Of a stretch of DNA of 64,000 nt, positions 15,153-23,264 are shown in pieces. The notes beneath the pieces were generated by a model, which saw only the letters and a list, made by a program, of their open reading frames with translations, was not told the DNA's origin and did not search any database. How positions within the stretch are numbered: the first letter of the stretch is position 1; the number at the start of each line of letters is the position of its first letter. This DNA comes from Ignavibacteria bacterium (GTDB lineage Bacteria; Bacteroidota; Ignavibacteria; Tepidaquicellales; OLB5). The DNA is taken from the NCBI GenBank assembly GCA_017303675.1, contig JAFLBX010000002.1:1525075-1589074 (forward strand), in the 5' to 3' direction. Position numbers and translations under genes: made by a program.

Positions 15153-17360
15153 TTATTTTTCAATTAATTCAAGGGCTTTTTCCAGAAATTCATCTCGTTT
15201 CTCACGGATTCCCTTGATAGTACGCCTTACCGGAACAGTCGGGTGAATTCCTACTCCGTGATGAGGGGTACCATCATGTTTAAGCACTTTCATACCTGTA
15301 AACTGAAAGGTATACCCTCCGGGAAGTGATACCGGATTTATATTCCCATTAGTGCCGGCTGTTGTTTCACCAACAATCTCTCCAAGCGAATACGCCTCTA
15401 CTATTCCCAAAATCGATTCAGCATAGCTGATAGCCCCGCCATTTGTCATAAATACTATTTTCCCCTTGAATTGCGGTTCAAGCGGTTCCATTTCCCATCT
15501 TTCAGATGTATCAAATCCAACCAGGTTCTCATAATCAGGGTAAATTAATTGAGGAACATTCCACTTCGCTGAAAAAAGTTTTTTATCAGATAAATTATTC
15601 AAAAAATCACATTCTAACATTGGATAACCGCGAACATCGAATATAACACCTTTTGCAACTGCCAATTCATAAATTTTTCCATTCAGCTCTTCTGTGGTTA
15701 AACGTGTCAGGTCCACATAAAAAATCCCGGGTTTCACTTCCGAAATTTTTTCAGGTCTGTATTCCGGATAATATCCCTTCTCCATTACGTCGGAAAATTG
15801 GAAATTGCGTTTTAATTCTGAATTTAGTTTCGCCCCTTCCCTCGTTAATTTCAATTTGATAACTGAATCTTTTACTCCCTTGGTTAGTCTGCCCCAAAGG
15901 ATCCCGTTAATGCGCGAGCCTTCCGTAGCTGAAGATATCAACTCACCCTCTTCATCCGCAATTTCATGAACATTCCTGCCGTCTATCTCAGTTAAAATAT
16001 CCCCTTCTAACAAACCGGTGTCCTTTTCAAAAATGCGGCTTATCACATACTTTCCTTCGGCATGATCGAGCAAAAAAGGCGGGTAACAATAATTAAATTT
16101 GTGTTTGCTGTATGCCGCACCTGCATGACCATCATTCAAATTAGAGGTTATAATTTGTAAGTATTTCAGGAAATCAACTCCGTTCTTACTTATCACCGCA
16201 AATTTCAATGCATCATTCAAAATACCGTTCCAGTCAATATTATAAAGCTCAAAGTACGGGTATGAATGCTGTATTACATTCCAAAGTTTGGCAATACCTG
16301 CTAAACGTACGTATTTACTTTCCCCGCTGAGCTCACTGAACTTACTCTCTTCAAGTATAGCCTGCAAATTTTTCAATGATTCAACATCTGAGTGCGGCAA
16401 TGTACCAACTGTATCTGAATATAACGCCAGTGGGACAATGCAGCTTAGGCTGCCTGAAATTGGTTTATTGATGAGCTCCCCGGGCAAAGGATATTTATCA
16501 AATGGCTGTTTTTTGTAACAGCTCTGAATAAAACACGCTTTATCATTATCAAATGTATCAAAATCAATAATCTCATATATATAATCGCAGCTTACAATGT
16601 TCCACTCTTGGGGTGATTTACCACAAGCCTGTTCTTCAAACCTACCATCAGTAAGTTCTGCTGTTCTCCATTTTCCTGCACTATAGACTTCCAAATTGAA
16701 ACCATTTACAAACAATATACCTTCATTATTCAGTCTAACTCCATACTCAATTTTTAAATCATCTAAGTGAATGTTAATTTCAGCTTCATATTTTTTCCAT
16801 TTGTCAACTTTAAAATGAGTTTCAGAGTACCCGGAAACTTCTCCGTTAACTCCATATGTTTTAACCCAAAGCTCTCCATTCGTATCTCTATCTTCGAACG
16901 GTATTTTAATACCCGTAATAATCTTGATCTTTTTTCCTCTGAATTCTGACGCATCGATCGTTTTTGAGAGTATTGCAGATTGATTTACAACAGGCGGAAT
17001 CCTGTTTATTCTGGTACTTTTATAAATACCATAAATTGTGTCCATATTATCCTGAATTCCCTTATGCTGCCACGCTACGGGCAGCAAGCCTTCTGTATTT
17101 TCGGGAATTATTTTTCTCAGGTCGTAAGTAAAATCATCCCCTGCAAAATATATCTCTAGCGAAGGAGCAATAGGTAAAAACAGCTCAAGGAGTCTTTGTT
17201 TAAGCTCCATTTCACTTTCAGCATTTTCAACATACTCAAATCCATAAACAGAAAATTTATCCCAGTCAACGGATGCTGCTTCATCACTTGGATGGAAAAA
17301 TCTGATGTAACCGTATAATTTGGTAAATGCGCGGAAATTCTGAAGAGTTTGTTCATTCAT
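15153..17360 (-). CDS. S41-family peptidase (tail-specific protease-like), no signal peptide
   Basis: A 735-residue protein. The first half (to about residue 330) is a beta-rich domain typical of large S41 homologues. A helical N-terminal S41 segment follows from about 345 (LAGIAKLWNVIQHSYPYFE), then a PDZ-like part (LLEGDILTEIDGRNVHEIADEEG), and the C-terminal catalytic core: KIVFMTNGGAISYAESILGIV with the candidate serine in AISYAE, and GETTAGTNGNINPVSLPGGY. The family cuts protein tails or small peptides. The start is ATG 17360; an in-frame stop lies four codons upstream, so no longer N-terminus is possible. Close relatives are usually exported, but no signal peptide is visible here. Confidence 0.85.
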   Translation of the reverse strand: MNEQTLQNFRAFTKLYGYIRFFHPSDEAASVDWDKFSVYGFEYVENAESEMELKQRLLELFLPIAPSLEIYFAGDDFTYDLRKIIPENTEGLLPVAWQHKGIQDNMDTIYGIYKSTRINRIPPVVNQSAILSKTIDASEFRGKKIKIITGIKIPFEDRDTNGELWVKTYGVNGEVSGYSETHFKVDKWKKYEAEINIHLDDLKIEYGVRLNNEGILFVNGFNLEVYSAGKWRTAELTDGRFEEQACGKSPQEWNIVSCDYIYEIIDFDTFDNDKACFIQSCYKKQPFDKYPLPGELINKPISGSLSCIVPLALYSDTVGTLPHSDVESLKNLQAILEESKFSELSGESKYVRLAGIAKLWNVIQHSYPYFELYNIDWNGILNDALKFAVISKNGVDFLKYLQIITSNLNDGHAGAAYSKHKFNYCYPPFLLDHAEGKYVISRIFEKDTGLLEGDILTEIDGRNVHEIADEEGELISSATEGSRINGILWGRLTKGVKDSVIKLKLTREGAKLNSELKRNFQFSDVMEKGYYPEYRPEKISEVKPGIFYVDLTRLTTEELNGKIYELAVAKGVIFDVRGYPMLECDFLNNLSDKKLFSAKWNVPQLIYPDYENLVGFDTSERWEMEPLEPQFKGKIVFMTNGGAISYAESILGIVEAYSLGEIVGETTAGTNGNINPVSLPGGYTFQFTGMKVLKHDGTPHHGVGIHPTVPVRRTIKGIREKRDEFLEKALELIEK

Positions 17361-17421
17361 ATCAAGGAATAATTAAATTAAGAATATTTGAAATGGATGA
17401 AAAGCGGCTACTATAGATCCT

Positions 17422-18642
17422 TTACTTCAATAATATTGAGCTATCACCGTAACTTAAGAAACGGAAATCATTATTTAAAGCATATTCATAGACCCTCTTC
17501 CAGTCGCCGCCAATAAATGCTGCTATCAGAAGTAAAAGTGTGCTTTGGGGCTGGTGGAAATTTGTAATCAGACCGCTGAATATCTTAAAATCATAACCGG
17601 GAACTATAATAATATTGGTCTTACCGTATAAATGTTCAATGCTGGCTGAATTAATGTATTCCAATACAGCCTTTAAGGCTGTGCTTACATCTTCGATTGT
17701 GTTTTCATATGGCTCCCACTGGCTGATAAGCACCTCGTTGCCTGAATGCCTTCCCTGTAGGAGCTGTACACCGAACCAGTATAGCGATTCAATAGTACGC
17801 ATAGAAGTTGTGCCAACTGCTATTATTTTGTTTACATTAAGATTTTCTAGCAGGCTGCTGATAGTTTTTTTATCTATATAAAAGCTTTCGGAGTGCATTT
17901 CGTGTGCGGTAATTGTTTCTGATTTTACCGGCTTGAACGTTCCCGCACCAACATGCAGTGTTACAAAATCTGTTTTGATATTATTTCTCCTCAGCCCTTC
18001 AAATACTTTTTCAGTAAAATGGAGTCCGGCTGTTGGCGCTGCAACTGAGCCTTCATTTTCCGCGTAGACTGTCTGATAAGTTTGTTTATCGTTTGTTTCG
18101 GAATCCCTTTTCATATACGGCGGAAGCGGTACATCGCCAAAAAGGTCGAGTATTTCGGCAAAGGTTTTTTCCGCAGGCTGCCAGCTTAATGTTACTATAA
18201 AAGAATCACCTTTTTTTTCAAGCAGCTCCGCTGCTAAAGTAATGCTGCCTGATTCTGTGTTTATTTGTGATTCAAGCTTCCCGCCTTTCCATGCCTTCAG
18301 GTTTCCCACAAGGCACAGCCAATTTACACTGCCTTTTGTGTTTAAAGCAGTAACCAGCTCGGTTTGTTCAGCGGGTTCTAATGTGAATATTTCAATATTT
18401 TTACCGCTCTGATTTTTAAATCTTAGCCTCGCATTTATTACACGGGTTTTATTAAAAATCAGAAGTGTGTTTGGCGGAATAACTCCGGGAAGCTCATTGA
18501 ATTTCTTTTCAGAAATATTTCCTTTTTCATAAACCAGCAGCTTTGATTTATCCCTTTCGGATAAAGGATACTGTGCAATTTTTTCAGTGGGAAGGCTGTA
18601 AGTATAATCGTTAATTTTTATATCGGGCAGTGAATTTTCCAA
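17422..18642 (-). CDS. queA: S-adenosylmethionine:tRNA ribosyltransferase-isomerase QueA
   Basis: Transfers the ribosyl part of SAM to preQ1 in tRNA, giving epoxyqueuosine. At 406 residues it is longer than E. coli QueA (about 356). It contains the expected blocks: YTYSLPTEKIAQYPLSERDKSKLL at the N-terminus, LLIFNKTRVINARL, VPLPPYMKR, APTAGLHFTE, TLHVGAGTFKPV, and ITNFHQPQSTLLLLIAAFIG at the C-terminus. The extra length is in the middle and does not break any motif. It starts at ATG 18642; a terminator hairpin stands upstream between it and the SGNH gene, so it should have its own promoter. Confidence 0.96.
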   Translation of the reverse strand: MENSLPDIKINDYTYSLPTEKIAQYPLSERDKSKLLVYEKGNISEKKFNELPGVIPPNTLLIFNKTRVINARLRFKNQSGKNIEIFTLEPAEQTELVTALNTKGSVNWLCLVGNLKAWKGGKLESQINTESGSITLAAELLEKKGDSFIVTLSWQPAEKTFAEILDLFGDVPLPPYMKRDSETNDKQTYQTVYAENEGSVAAPTAGLHFTEKVFEGLRRNNIKTDFVTLHVGAGTFKPVKSETITAHEMHSESFYIDKKTISSLLENLNVNKIIAVGTTSMRTIESLYWFGVQLLQGRHSGNEVLISQWEPYENTIEDVSTALKAVLEYINSASIEHLYGKTNIIIVPGYDFKIFSGLITNFHQPQSTLLLLIAAFIGGDWKRVYEYALNNDFRFLSYGDSSILLK

Positions 18643-18686
18643 TAATTTCCAAATAAATTAAATATTGCTGTTTTAAACAAAAAAAG

Positions 18687-18706
18687 ATTCCCGCTTTCGC
18701 GGGAAT
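18687..18706 (-). terminator. Rho-independent terminator for the SGNH-RidA-DUF3298 operon
   Basis: A perfect stem ATTCCCGC/GCGGGAAT with a TTTC loop, followed on the minus strand by CTTTTTTTG. It starts 10 bases after the SGNH hydrolase stop. The same GTCATTCC-GCGAAAGC core occurs at 36088-36105, so this is also a dispersed palindrome pressed into service as a terminator. Confidence 0.8.
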
Positions 18707-18716
18707 GACAATAATA

Positions 18717-19424
18717 CTATTTTAGTAATTGTTTAATATCGCTGTAGATCTTATCGACCCACATACCGTACATTTTACCGGAAGGATGCAGCCCGTCTGA
18801 TGCTGTTAATGCGGGGTCGCTGGTGCGGGATATTTCGGTTATATCGTAAAACTTCACTCCAAGTTTTTCGCATTCTTCCTTCTTTACACTGTTATACTCA
18901 TCAATTTCTGCAGCAATTTTACCCCTGTCCTTCCCTTCCGCAAAGGGGGTAACACCCCAGTCAGGTATAGAAAGCACAAACACATGTTCTTTTTTCCCGC
19001 CGGTATAATTTAGGGCAATATCCAGAAGCTGCTTTAATTCAGCCCTGTAATTCTCAGCATCCCTGCCGCGGTACTGGTTATTTACACCAATGAGCAAAGT
19101 AACAATATTAAAAGTATCTGTAATATTCTTTTCTTTTATTGCAGCCATCAGCTCATCGGTAGTCCACCCTGTGGTTGCAATAATTACGGGTTCCTTAATG
19201 CTGATGCTGTCACCCCGCAGCCTGTTAACAAGCTGCACTGGGAAGCGGTCCTTTTCATCTACCATTTCACCGATAGTGTACGAGTCACCCAGTGCCAGGT
19301 AAGTATATTTATGTTCCTTAGGCGGTTCTGATATCATAAAATATGCAGGAAGTAAAATTAAAAAAGCTATTGCAGTTATAAAAGTAATTATATCTGCCCG
19401 TTGTTTTCTGCAAGCGCAATGCAT
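18717..19424 (-). CDS. Membrane-anchored SGNH/GDSL hydrolase
   Basis: A 235-residue esterase-type enzyme. Block I is LALGDSYTIGE with the catalytic serine. TLLIGVNNQYRG is the G/N-bearing block III, and SDGLHPSGKMYGMW is block V with the D-x-x-H catalytic pair. The N-terminus has one hydrophobic segment (FITAIAFLILLPAYFMI), probably an uncleaved anchor that places the domain in the periplasm. The substrate is unknown; lipid, acyl-sugar and peptidoglycan acetyl groups are options for the family. The ATG at 19424 lies 37 bases inside the RidA gene, so the two are translationally coupled. The hairpin downstream ends the transcript. Confidence 0.87.
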   Translation of the reverse strand: MHCACRKQRADIITFITAIAFLILLPAYFMISEPPKEHKYTYLALGDSYTIGEMVDEKDRFPVQLVNRLRGDSISIKEPVIIATTGWTTDELMAAIKEKNITDTFNIVTLLIGVNNQYRGRDAENYRAELKQLLDIALNYTGGKKEHVFVLSIPDWGVTPFAEGKDRGKIAAEIDEYNSVKKEECEKLGVKFYDITEISRTSDPALTASDGLHPSGKMYGMWVDKIYSDIKQLLK

Positions 19425-19840
19425 TTCAGTTCAATTGCTATTGGTGTTGGTAAACAGTTTATTTCAAGGGTCGTACGGCATGGCTGGCTATCTTTAAAAT
19501 ACTCAGCCCAAAGCCTGTTATAAACCGGGAAGTCGTCTTTCATATTGGTAAGATACACTGTCACATCTATCAGCTTATCCCACCCAGAGCCCGCCTCTTC
19601 GAGTATCCATTTCACATTCTGAAAAACTGAGCGGCATTGTATCTCGATATCATATGATATAATATTGCCATTATCATCCAGTGTAACACCGGGGATCTTT
19701 TTAGTGCCGCGCTCACGGGGTCCAACCCCCGAAAGAAAAAGCAGATTACCCGCTCGCCTCGCATGCGGGTACAATCCAACTGGTTCAGGAGCCTTCCCTG
19801 AATTTATTGCTTCTGAATTATTATTTGTACTCTCAGCCAT
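19388..19840 (-). CDS. RidA/YjgF-family deaminase, possibly 2-aminomuconate deaminase
   Basis: A 150-residue trimeric-barrel enzyme of the RidA family. YPHARRAGNLLFLSGVGPR is the N-terminal part, and CRTTLEINCLPTPIAIELKCIALAE near the end carries the conserved arginine and the glutamate that bind substrate carboxylate. The insertion NIISYDIEIQCRSVFQNV matches RidA relatives annotated as 2-aminomuconate deaminase. The AMSDH gene 5 kb away makes a kynurenine-pathway role plausible, but generic imine deamination cannot be excluded. It starts at ATG 19840, overlapping the DUF3298 stop (TAATG), and its end overlaps the SGNH gene. Confidence 0.85.
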   Translation of the reverse strand: MAESTNNNSEAINSGKAPEPVGLYPHARRAGNLLFLSGVGPRERGTKKIPGVTLDDNGNIISYDIEIQCRSVFQNVKWILEEAGSGWDKLIDVTVYLTNMKDDFPVYNRLWAEYFKDSQPCRTTLEINCLPTPIAIELKCIALAENNGQI

Positions 19841-20916
19841 TACTCTTTAAAAAGATCTTTAACTTCCGGTTTTAAAAAATCAGAAATTTCACTTACGGGA
19901 ATTGTAATTTTTATTTCACCATCTGCATAAGAAGCAATTTCATACGGCACATAATTGAACATAATATTACCCGGTGATATCATAAAATTGTCATTCACAG
20001 GTATCGTATCTATAAATAGACCGGCATCCATGAGAGTTTTTTCCCGCGGAACTCCTCTCTGGATCTTAAAATATTTTTCAAGCAGAGCCGGTAATTTTTC
20101 TTTTCCTTTTTTGGTAACAACATCATCAATTGAAAGGACTTTTTTGCGCTTCAGGTCTAGGTTTGCAAACCCTGTTCCATAATTTCCGTGCGCACCGCCG
20201 GTGTAGCTATAGTCAAAATTAGATAACACAAAAAGCTTATCATTGAAAAATACCGGAATGCTGATATTCTGGCTTTCAAGCGAATAGCTCCAGCCGTCAC
20301 CCATATCATCACGCTTTAAGTCTTTGTTATATTCCTTAAATTCCATGAAAAATTTCTTTTTATTGGCAAGCATCTGCTCGCCGATTTCCGATGCGCCGGT
20401 TTTCATATTTTTTGATTTGAGTATGTAATTCCGTATGAACTGCGCATTATCAAACTCATCAGTCGGCCATATTGTACCTTCTGTGTAGCTGCAGAAAGGC
20501 GCTTCCAGATCTTTGAAATATTTCTCTTTGCCTTCAACATACACAAACTCAAAATTACTGCTTTGTTTTTTATCTTCAGTTAATGAAAAATCAAATACCC
20601 TGCTTTTTGATGGCTTATCCCAAACTCCGGAATAGCTTATTCCTTTTAATACTCCTTTAAAAGCTTCTGTATCGTCATAGCCTGAATATGAATACAGTGA
20701 AATTGAATCTCCCGTCACGTTTCCGTAAACATCTATCGGCTGTTTGAACTTATCGTAATAATAAAACCCACGTACTTCTTCACCATACTTAACCAGGCAC
20801 ATGGTAACAGGGTAAGAATCTATTTTACCTGTAAAAAATTTATACCATGACTTATCACCTGCATAGATATTTATAGCTGCAACAGCAAAAAGCAACAAAA
20901 AAGCTATTTTTTTCAT
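19840..20916 (-). CDS. Secreted DUF3298/RsiV-like protein
   Basis: A 358-residue exported protein. The signal peptide is MKKIAFLLLFAVAAINIYA before GDKSW. Residues about 25-135 look like a repeated beta module (VTMCLVKYGEEVRGFYYYDKF). The C-terminal part has the DUF3298 hallmark FDYSYTGGAHGNYGTGF and ends NYVPYEIASYADGEIKITIPVSEI. In Bacillus RsiV this fold binds lysozyme; no such role is claimed here, since no sigma factor neighbours the gene. It is the first gene of the operon with ridA and the SGNH hydrolase, with a 192-base divergent region ahead of it. Confidence 0.8.
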   Translation of the reverse strand: MKKIAFLLLFAVAAINIYAGDKSWYKFFTGKIDSYPVTMCLVKYGEEVRGFYYYDKFKQPIDVYGNVTGDSISLYSYSGYDDTEAFKGVLKGISYSGVWDKPSKSRVFDFSLTEDKKQSSNFEFVYVEGKEKYFKDLEAPFCSYTEGTIWPTDEFDNAQFIRNYILKSKNMKTGASEIGEQMLANKKKFFMEFKEYNKDLKRDDMGDGWSYSLESQNISIPVFFNDKLFVLSNFDYSYTGGAHGNYGTGFANLDLKRKKVLSIDDVVTKKGKEKLPALLEKYFKIQRGVPREKTLMDAGLFIDTIPVNDNFMISPGNIMFNYVPYEIASYADGEIKITIPVSEISDFLKPEVKDLFKE

Positions 20917-21108
20917 AATTTCAACAATTTTCTATGGAACTTTCAATTCCGGTTAGTTAACAAAATTATGAATATTGTAGTGTAAAAACAACTGGAAAGT
21001 TCCTCAACTAAATTGAACGTTTCTGCTTATTAATATCATTGAAACTCCTGAAGCATAAAGTTATTTTGCCTCTTTAATTCTATTAATAACCAAAAAACTG
21101 TAAAAACT

Positions 21109-21609
21109 ATGGGAATGAACGAAGTTTTTATCGCGGAGCTTCAGCAGGAAGCTGCTGCAACAAGAAAGCTGCTTGAACGCGTGCCAATGGATAAAGCCGA
21201 CTGGGCACCGCACGCAAAATCAATGAAGCTTGGCAACCTGGCTAATCATGTTGCTGAACTTTTGAGCTGGACTATGGTAACAATTGACCAGGATGAGCTT
21301 GACTTTGCTAAATTTGAATACAAACCAGAGATCCCAAAGACAACTGAAGCACTGGTTGAAAAATTTGATGATATGGTTAAAAAATCTGTTGAATGTCTTA
21401 AGAATGCAGATGATGCAAAATTTATGGAAAATTGGACAATGAGAAATGGTGAACAGGTATTTTTTACACTGCCTAAAGCAGCTGTACTGCGTTCATTTGT
21501 GTTTAACCATGAAGTTCACCACCGCGCTCAGCTTGGTGTTTATTTAAGGCTGCTCGATATTCCATTACCAAGTTCTTACGGACCAACTGCTGATGAAGCA
21601 AATATGTAA
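21109..21609 (+). CDS. DinB-family protein
   Basis: A 166-residue four-helix-bundle protein. The three DinB metal histidines are in LGNLANHVAELLSW (helix 2) and FNHEVHHRAQLGVYLRLLDIP (helix 4). The family includes thiol transferases (YfiT, bacillithiol or mycothiol S-transferases) and metal hydrolases; the substrate here is unknown. The start at 21109 gives MGMNEVF; a second ATG two codons on is equally possible. It is divergent from the DUF3298 operon, and the HEAT-like gene starts 10 bases downstream. Confidence 0.87.
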   Translation: MGMNEVFIAELQQEAAATRKLLERVPMDKADWAPHAKSMKLGNLANHVAELLSWTMVTIDQDELDFAKFEYKPEIPKTTEALVEKFDDMVKKSVECLKNADDAKFMENWTMRNGEQVFFTLPKAAVLRSFVFNHEVHHRAQLGVYLRLLDIPLPSSYGPTADEANM

Positions 21610-21619
21610 TTAATGAAAA

Positions 21620-22135
21620 ATGGATCTTCGAGAGGAAGTTTTAAAGGAGCACTCCAAAAAGCAGATTTTAAAAATTGCTGCCTGGATCGGTACTGATGAA
21701 GACCGGTACAGGCAGTTCCTTTTTTTATTCCTGAATGATGAATACAGGGTCGTACAAAGAATTTCATGGGTACTTAGTATTGTTGCAGAAGAACATCCGG
21801 AGCTTGTAGAAAAAAATATAGGGAAGATAATCAAAAGGCTTGATAGCGAAAATATTCATACAGCGGTTAAAAGGAATATTATAAGAGTACTTCAGTTCCT
21901 GAATATACCTGTAAAATACAGGGCAAGAGTGTTTGATCACTGTATTAACTATATCACTGATCCTAAAGAAACTATTGCCGTAAGGTGTTTTTCTATGACG
22001 GTTGCTGCAGGTATAGTAAAACAATATCCGGAGCTTAAAAGCGAGCTGGTACAGACAATAAACCTGCTAATGAAAGATTCAACACCTGGATTAAAATCAC
22101 GCGCAAGGAAAGTACTTAAGGAGCTTGAAAAATAA
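21620..22135 (+). CDS. Helical-repeat (HEAT-like) protein
   Basis: A 171-residue all-alpha protein. The sequence alternates amphipathic helices of about 15 residues (YRVVQRISWVLSIVAEEHPE, HTAVKRNIIRVLQFLNIP, ETIAVRCFSMTVAAGIVKQYPE, PGLKSRARKVLKELEK) in four to five units, the pattern of HEAT or armadillo repeats. Such proteins are scaffolds; no partner can be named. It starts 10 bases after dinB, so co-transcription is likely. Convergent with the FAD oxidoreductase gene, 10 bases away. Confidence 0.65.
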   Translation: MDLREEVLKEHSKKQILKIAAWIGTDEDRYRQFLFLFLNDEYRVVQRISWVLSIVAEEHPELVEKNIGKIIKRLDSENIHTAVKRNIIRVLQFLNIPVKYRARVFDHCINYITDPKETIAVRCFSMTVAAGIVKQYPELKSELVQTINLLMKDSTPGLKSRARKVLKELEK

Positions 22136-22145
22136 CATACACAAA

Positions 22146-23264
22146 TCAGCTTAACATATTTACTATCTCACGGGCAATGTAACCTGAAAGCGCAATTCCC
22201 ATTCCGTTGCAGCTCAATGCAGCAATTGTGCTGCTATCGATAACTTTAATTTCAGGCAGCTTATTTTCAGTGAAACCCATAATCCCTGTCCATTTATCAG
22301 TTATTTCATATTTCACTCCCGGAAGTATCATATTATCCAGCTTTTCTTTGAGATCATTTAATATCATATCATTATAGCTGAAATCATATGATTCCTCGGT
22401 TTTAAAATCCAGGTTCCGCCCGCCGCCGAAAATTACACGGTTACCATAATTCCTGAAATAATAATAACCTTCATTATAATGGAAAATACCTTTGAATTTT
22501 AAAGATTCAATTTCATTTGTAATTATCACCTGTCCCCGCCCCGGTTTTACCGCCAGCGAAGGGAATATTTTATTTACAAATGCATTTGCGCAAATAATAA
22601 CTTTCTCACCTTTAAACTCAATTGAGCTGTTAAGTGCAGGATGGCGGACTGTAACTTTTCCGCCGGAGGCTTCTTTAACATCAGCGCCGTTGATGATCTG
22701 GATACCAAGGAACTGTGCGTAGTTTATGAGCGTTTTCATCATTTCACCGGTATCAATCTGCGCTTCCATCGGTGAATAAACCAGGTGAGAAACAAGCTCT
22801 TTATTAAAGCCGAATTCACTTATTTTACTATCGGATATTTCAAAAACATTTTTTCCGAATATCTGTTTTAAAAGATCATTTACTATATCAATTTTTCTGA
22901 TCACCCCGGATCTTGGTGTATCAATAAGGTCATACCCGCCGTAAGAATAATATCCTATCTTGTTTTCGGCAAGCCTTTGCTTAAGATAATTTATCCCTGC
23001 CCATCTTTTTTCAATGAGGCTGAGCGTTTCAGCTTCACCTTTAATTTTAATATCTTCAAGTATTTCAGTTATCGAGCCAAAACAAAGGAAGCCTGCATTT
23101 TTTGTGCTTGCGCCGGTGGGGAAAATACCGCGTTCTAAAACCAATATTTCCTTACCGGGATCTCTTTCTTTTATTTCGCATGCAGTTGAAAGTCCAAGTA
23201 TACCGCTGCCTACGATAATAACATCATACTTCAAAAACGAGTTTTTTTCCCAGAATGAAAGCAT
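22146..23264 (-). CDS. FAD-dependent oxidoreductase (DAO family)
   Basis: A 372-residue flavoenzyme. The dinucleotide-binding site VIIVGSGILGLSTACEI is near residue 15 with the acidic beta-2 end LVLERG, and GASTKNAGFLCFG is the second FAD-contacting loop. The substrate-side domain contains YSPMEAQIDTGEM. The C-terminus ends in a GIMGFTENKLPEIKVID and ALSCNGMGIALSGYIA pattern typical of the D-amino-acid oxidase/glycine oxidase superfamily, which oxidises amines or 2-hydroxy acids such as 2-hydroxyglutarate. The substrate is not determined. Its ATG overlaps the stop of the zinc-ribbon gene (ATGA), so the two are coupled. Confidence 0.87.
   Translation of the reverse strand: MLSFWEKNSFLKYDVIIVGSGILGLSTACEIKERDPGKEILVLERGIFPTGASTKNAGFLCFGSITEILEDIKIKGEAETLSLIEKRWAGINYLKQRLAENKIGYYSYGGYDLIDTPRSGVIRKIDIVNDLLKQIFGKNVFEISDSKISEFGFNKELVSHLVYSPMEAQIDTGEMMKTLINYAQFLGIQIINGADVKEASGGKVTVRHPALNSSIEFKGEKVIICANAFVNKIFPSLAVKPGRGQVIITNEIESLKFKGIFHYNEGYYYFRNYGNRVIFGGGRNLDFKTEESYDFSYNDMILNDLKEKLDNMILPGVKYEITDKWTGIMGFTENKLPEIKVIDSSTIAALSCNGMGIALSGYIAREIVNMLS

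Noticed and set aside
18687-18706. Part of a mobile element, because the palindrome recurs at 36085-36112
   Set aside because: Its position 10 bases after a stop and the run of seven T on the transcript side make a terminator role the simpler reading; recurrence alone does not show movement.
20936-21003. Operator from the inverted pair GGAACTTTC / GAAAGTTCC between the DUF3298 and dinB genes
   Set aside because: Nine-base arms are 50 bases apart with no further symmetry; chance or a weak hairpin is as likely.
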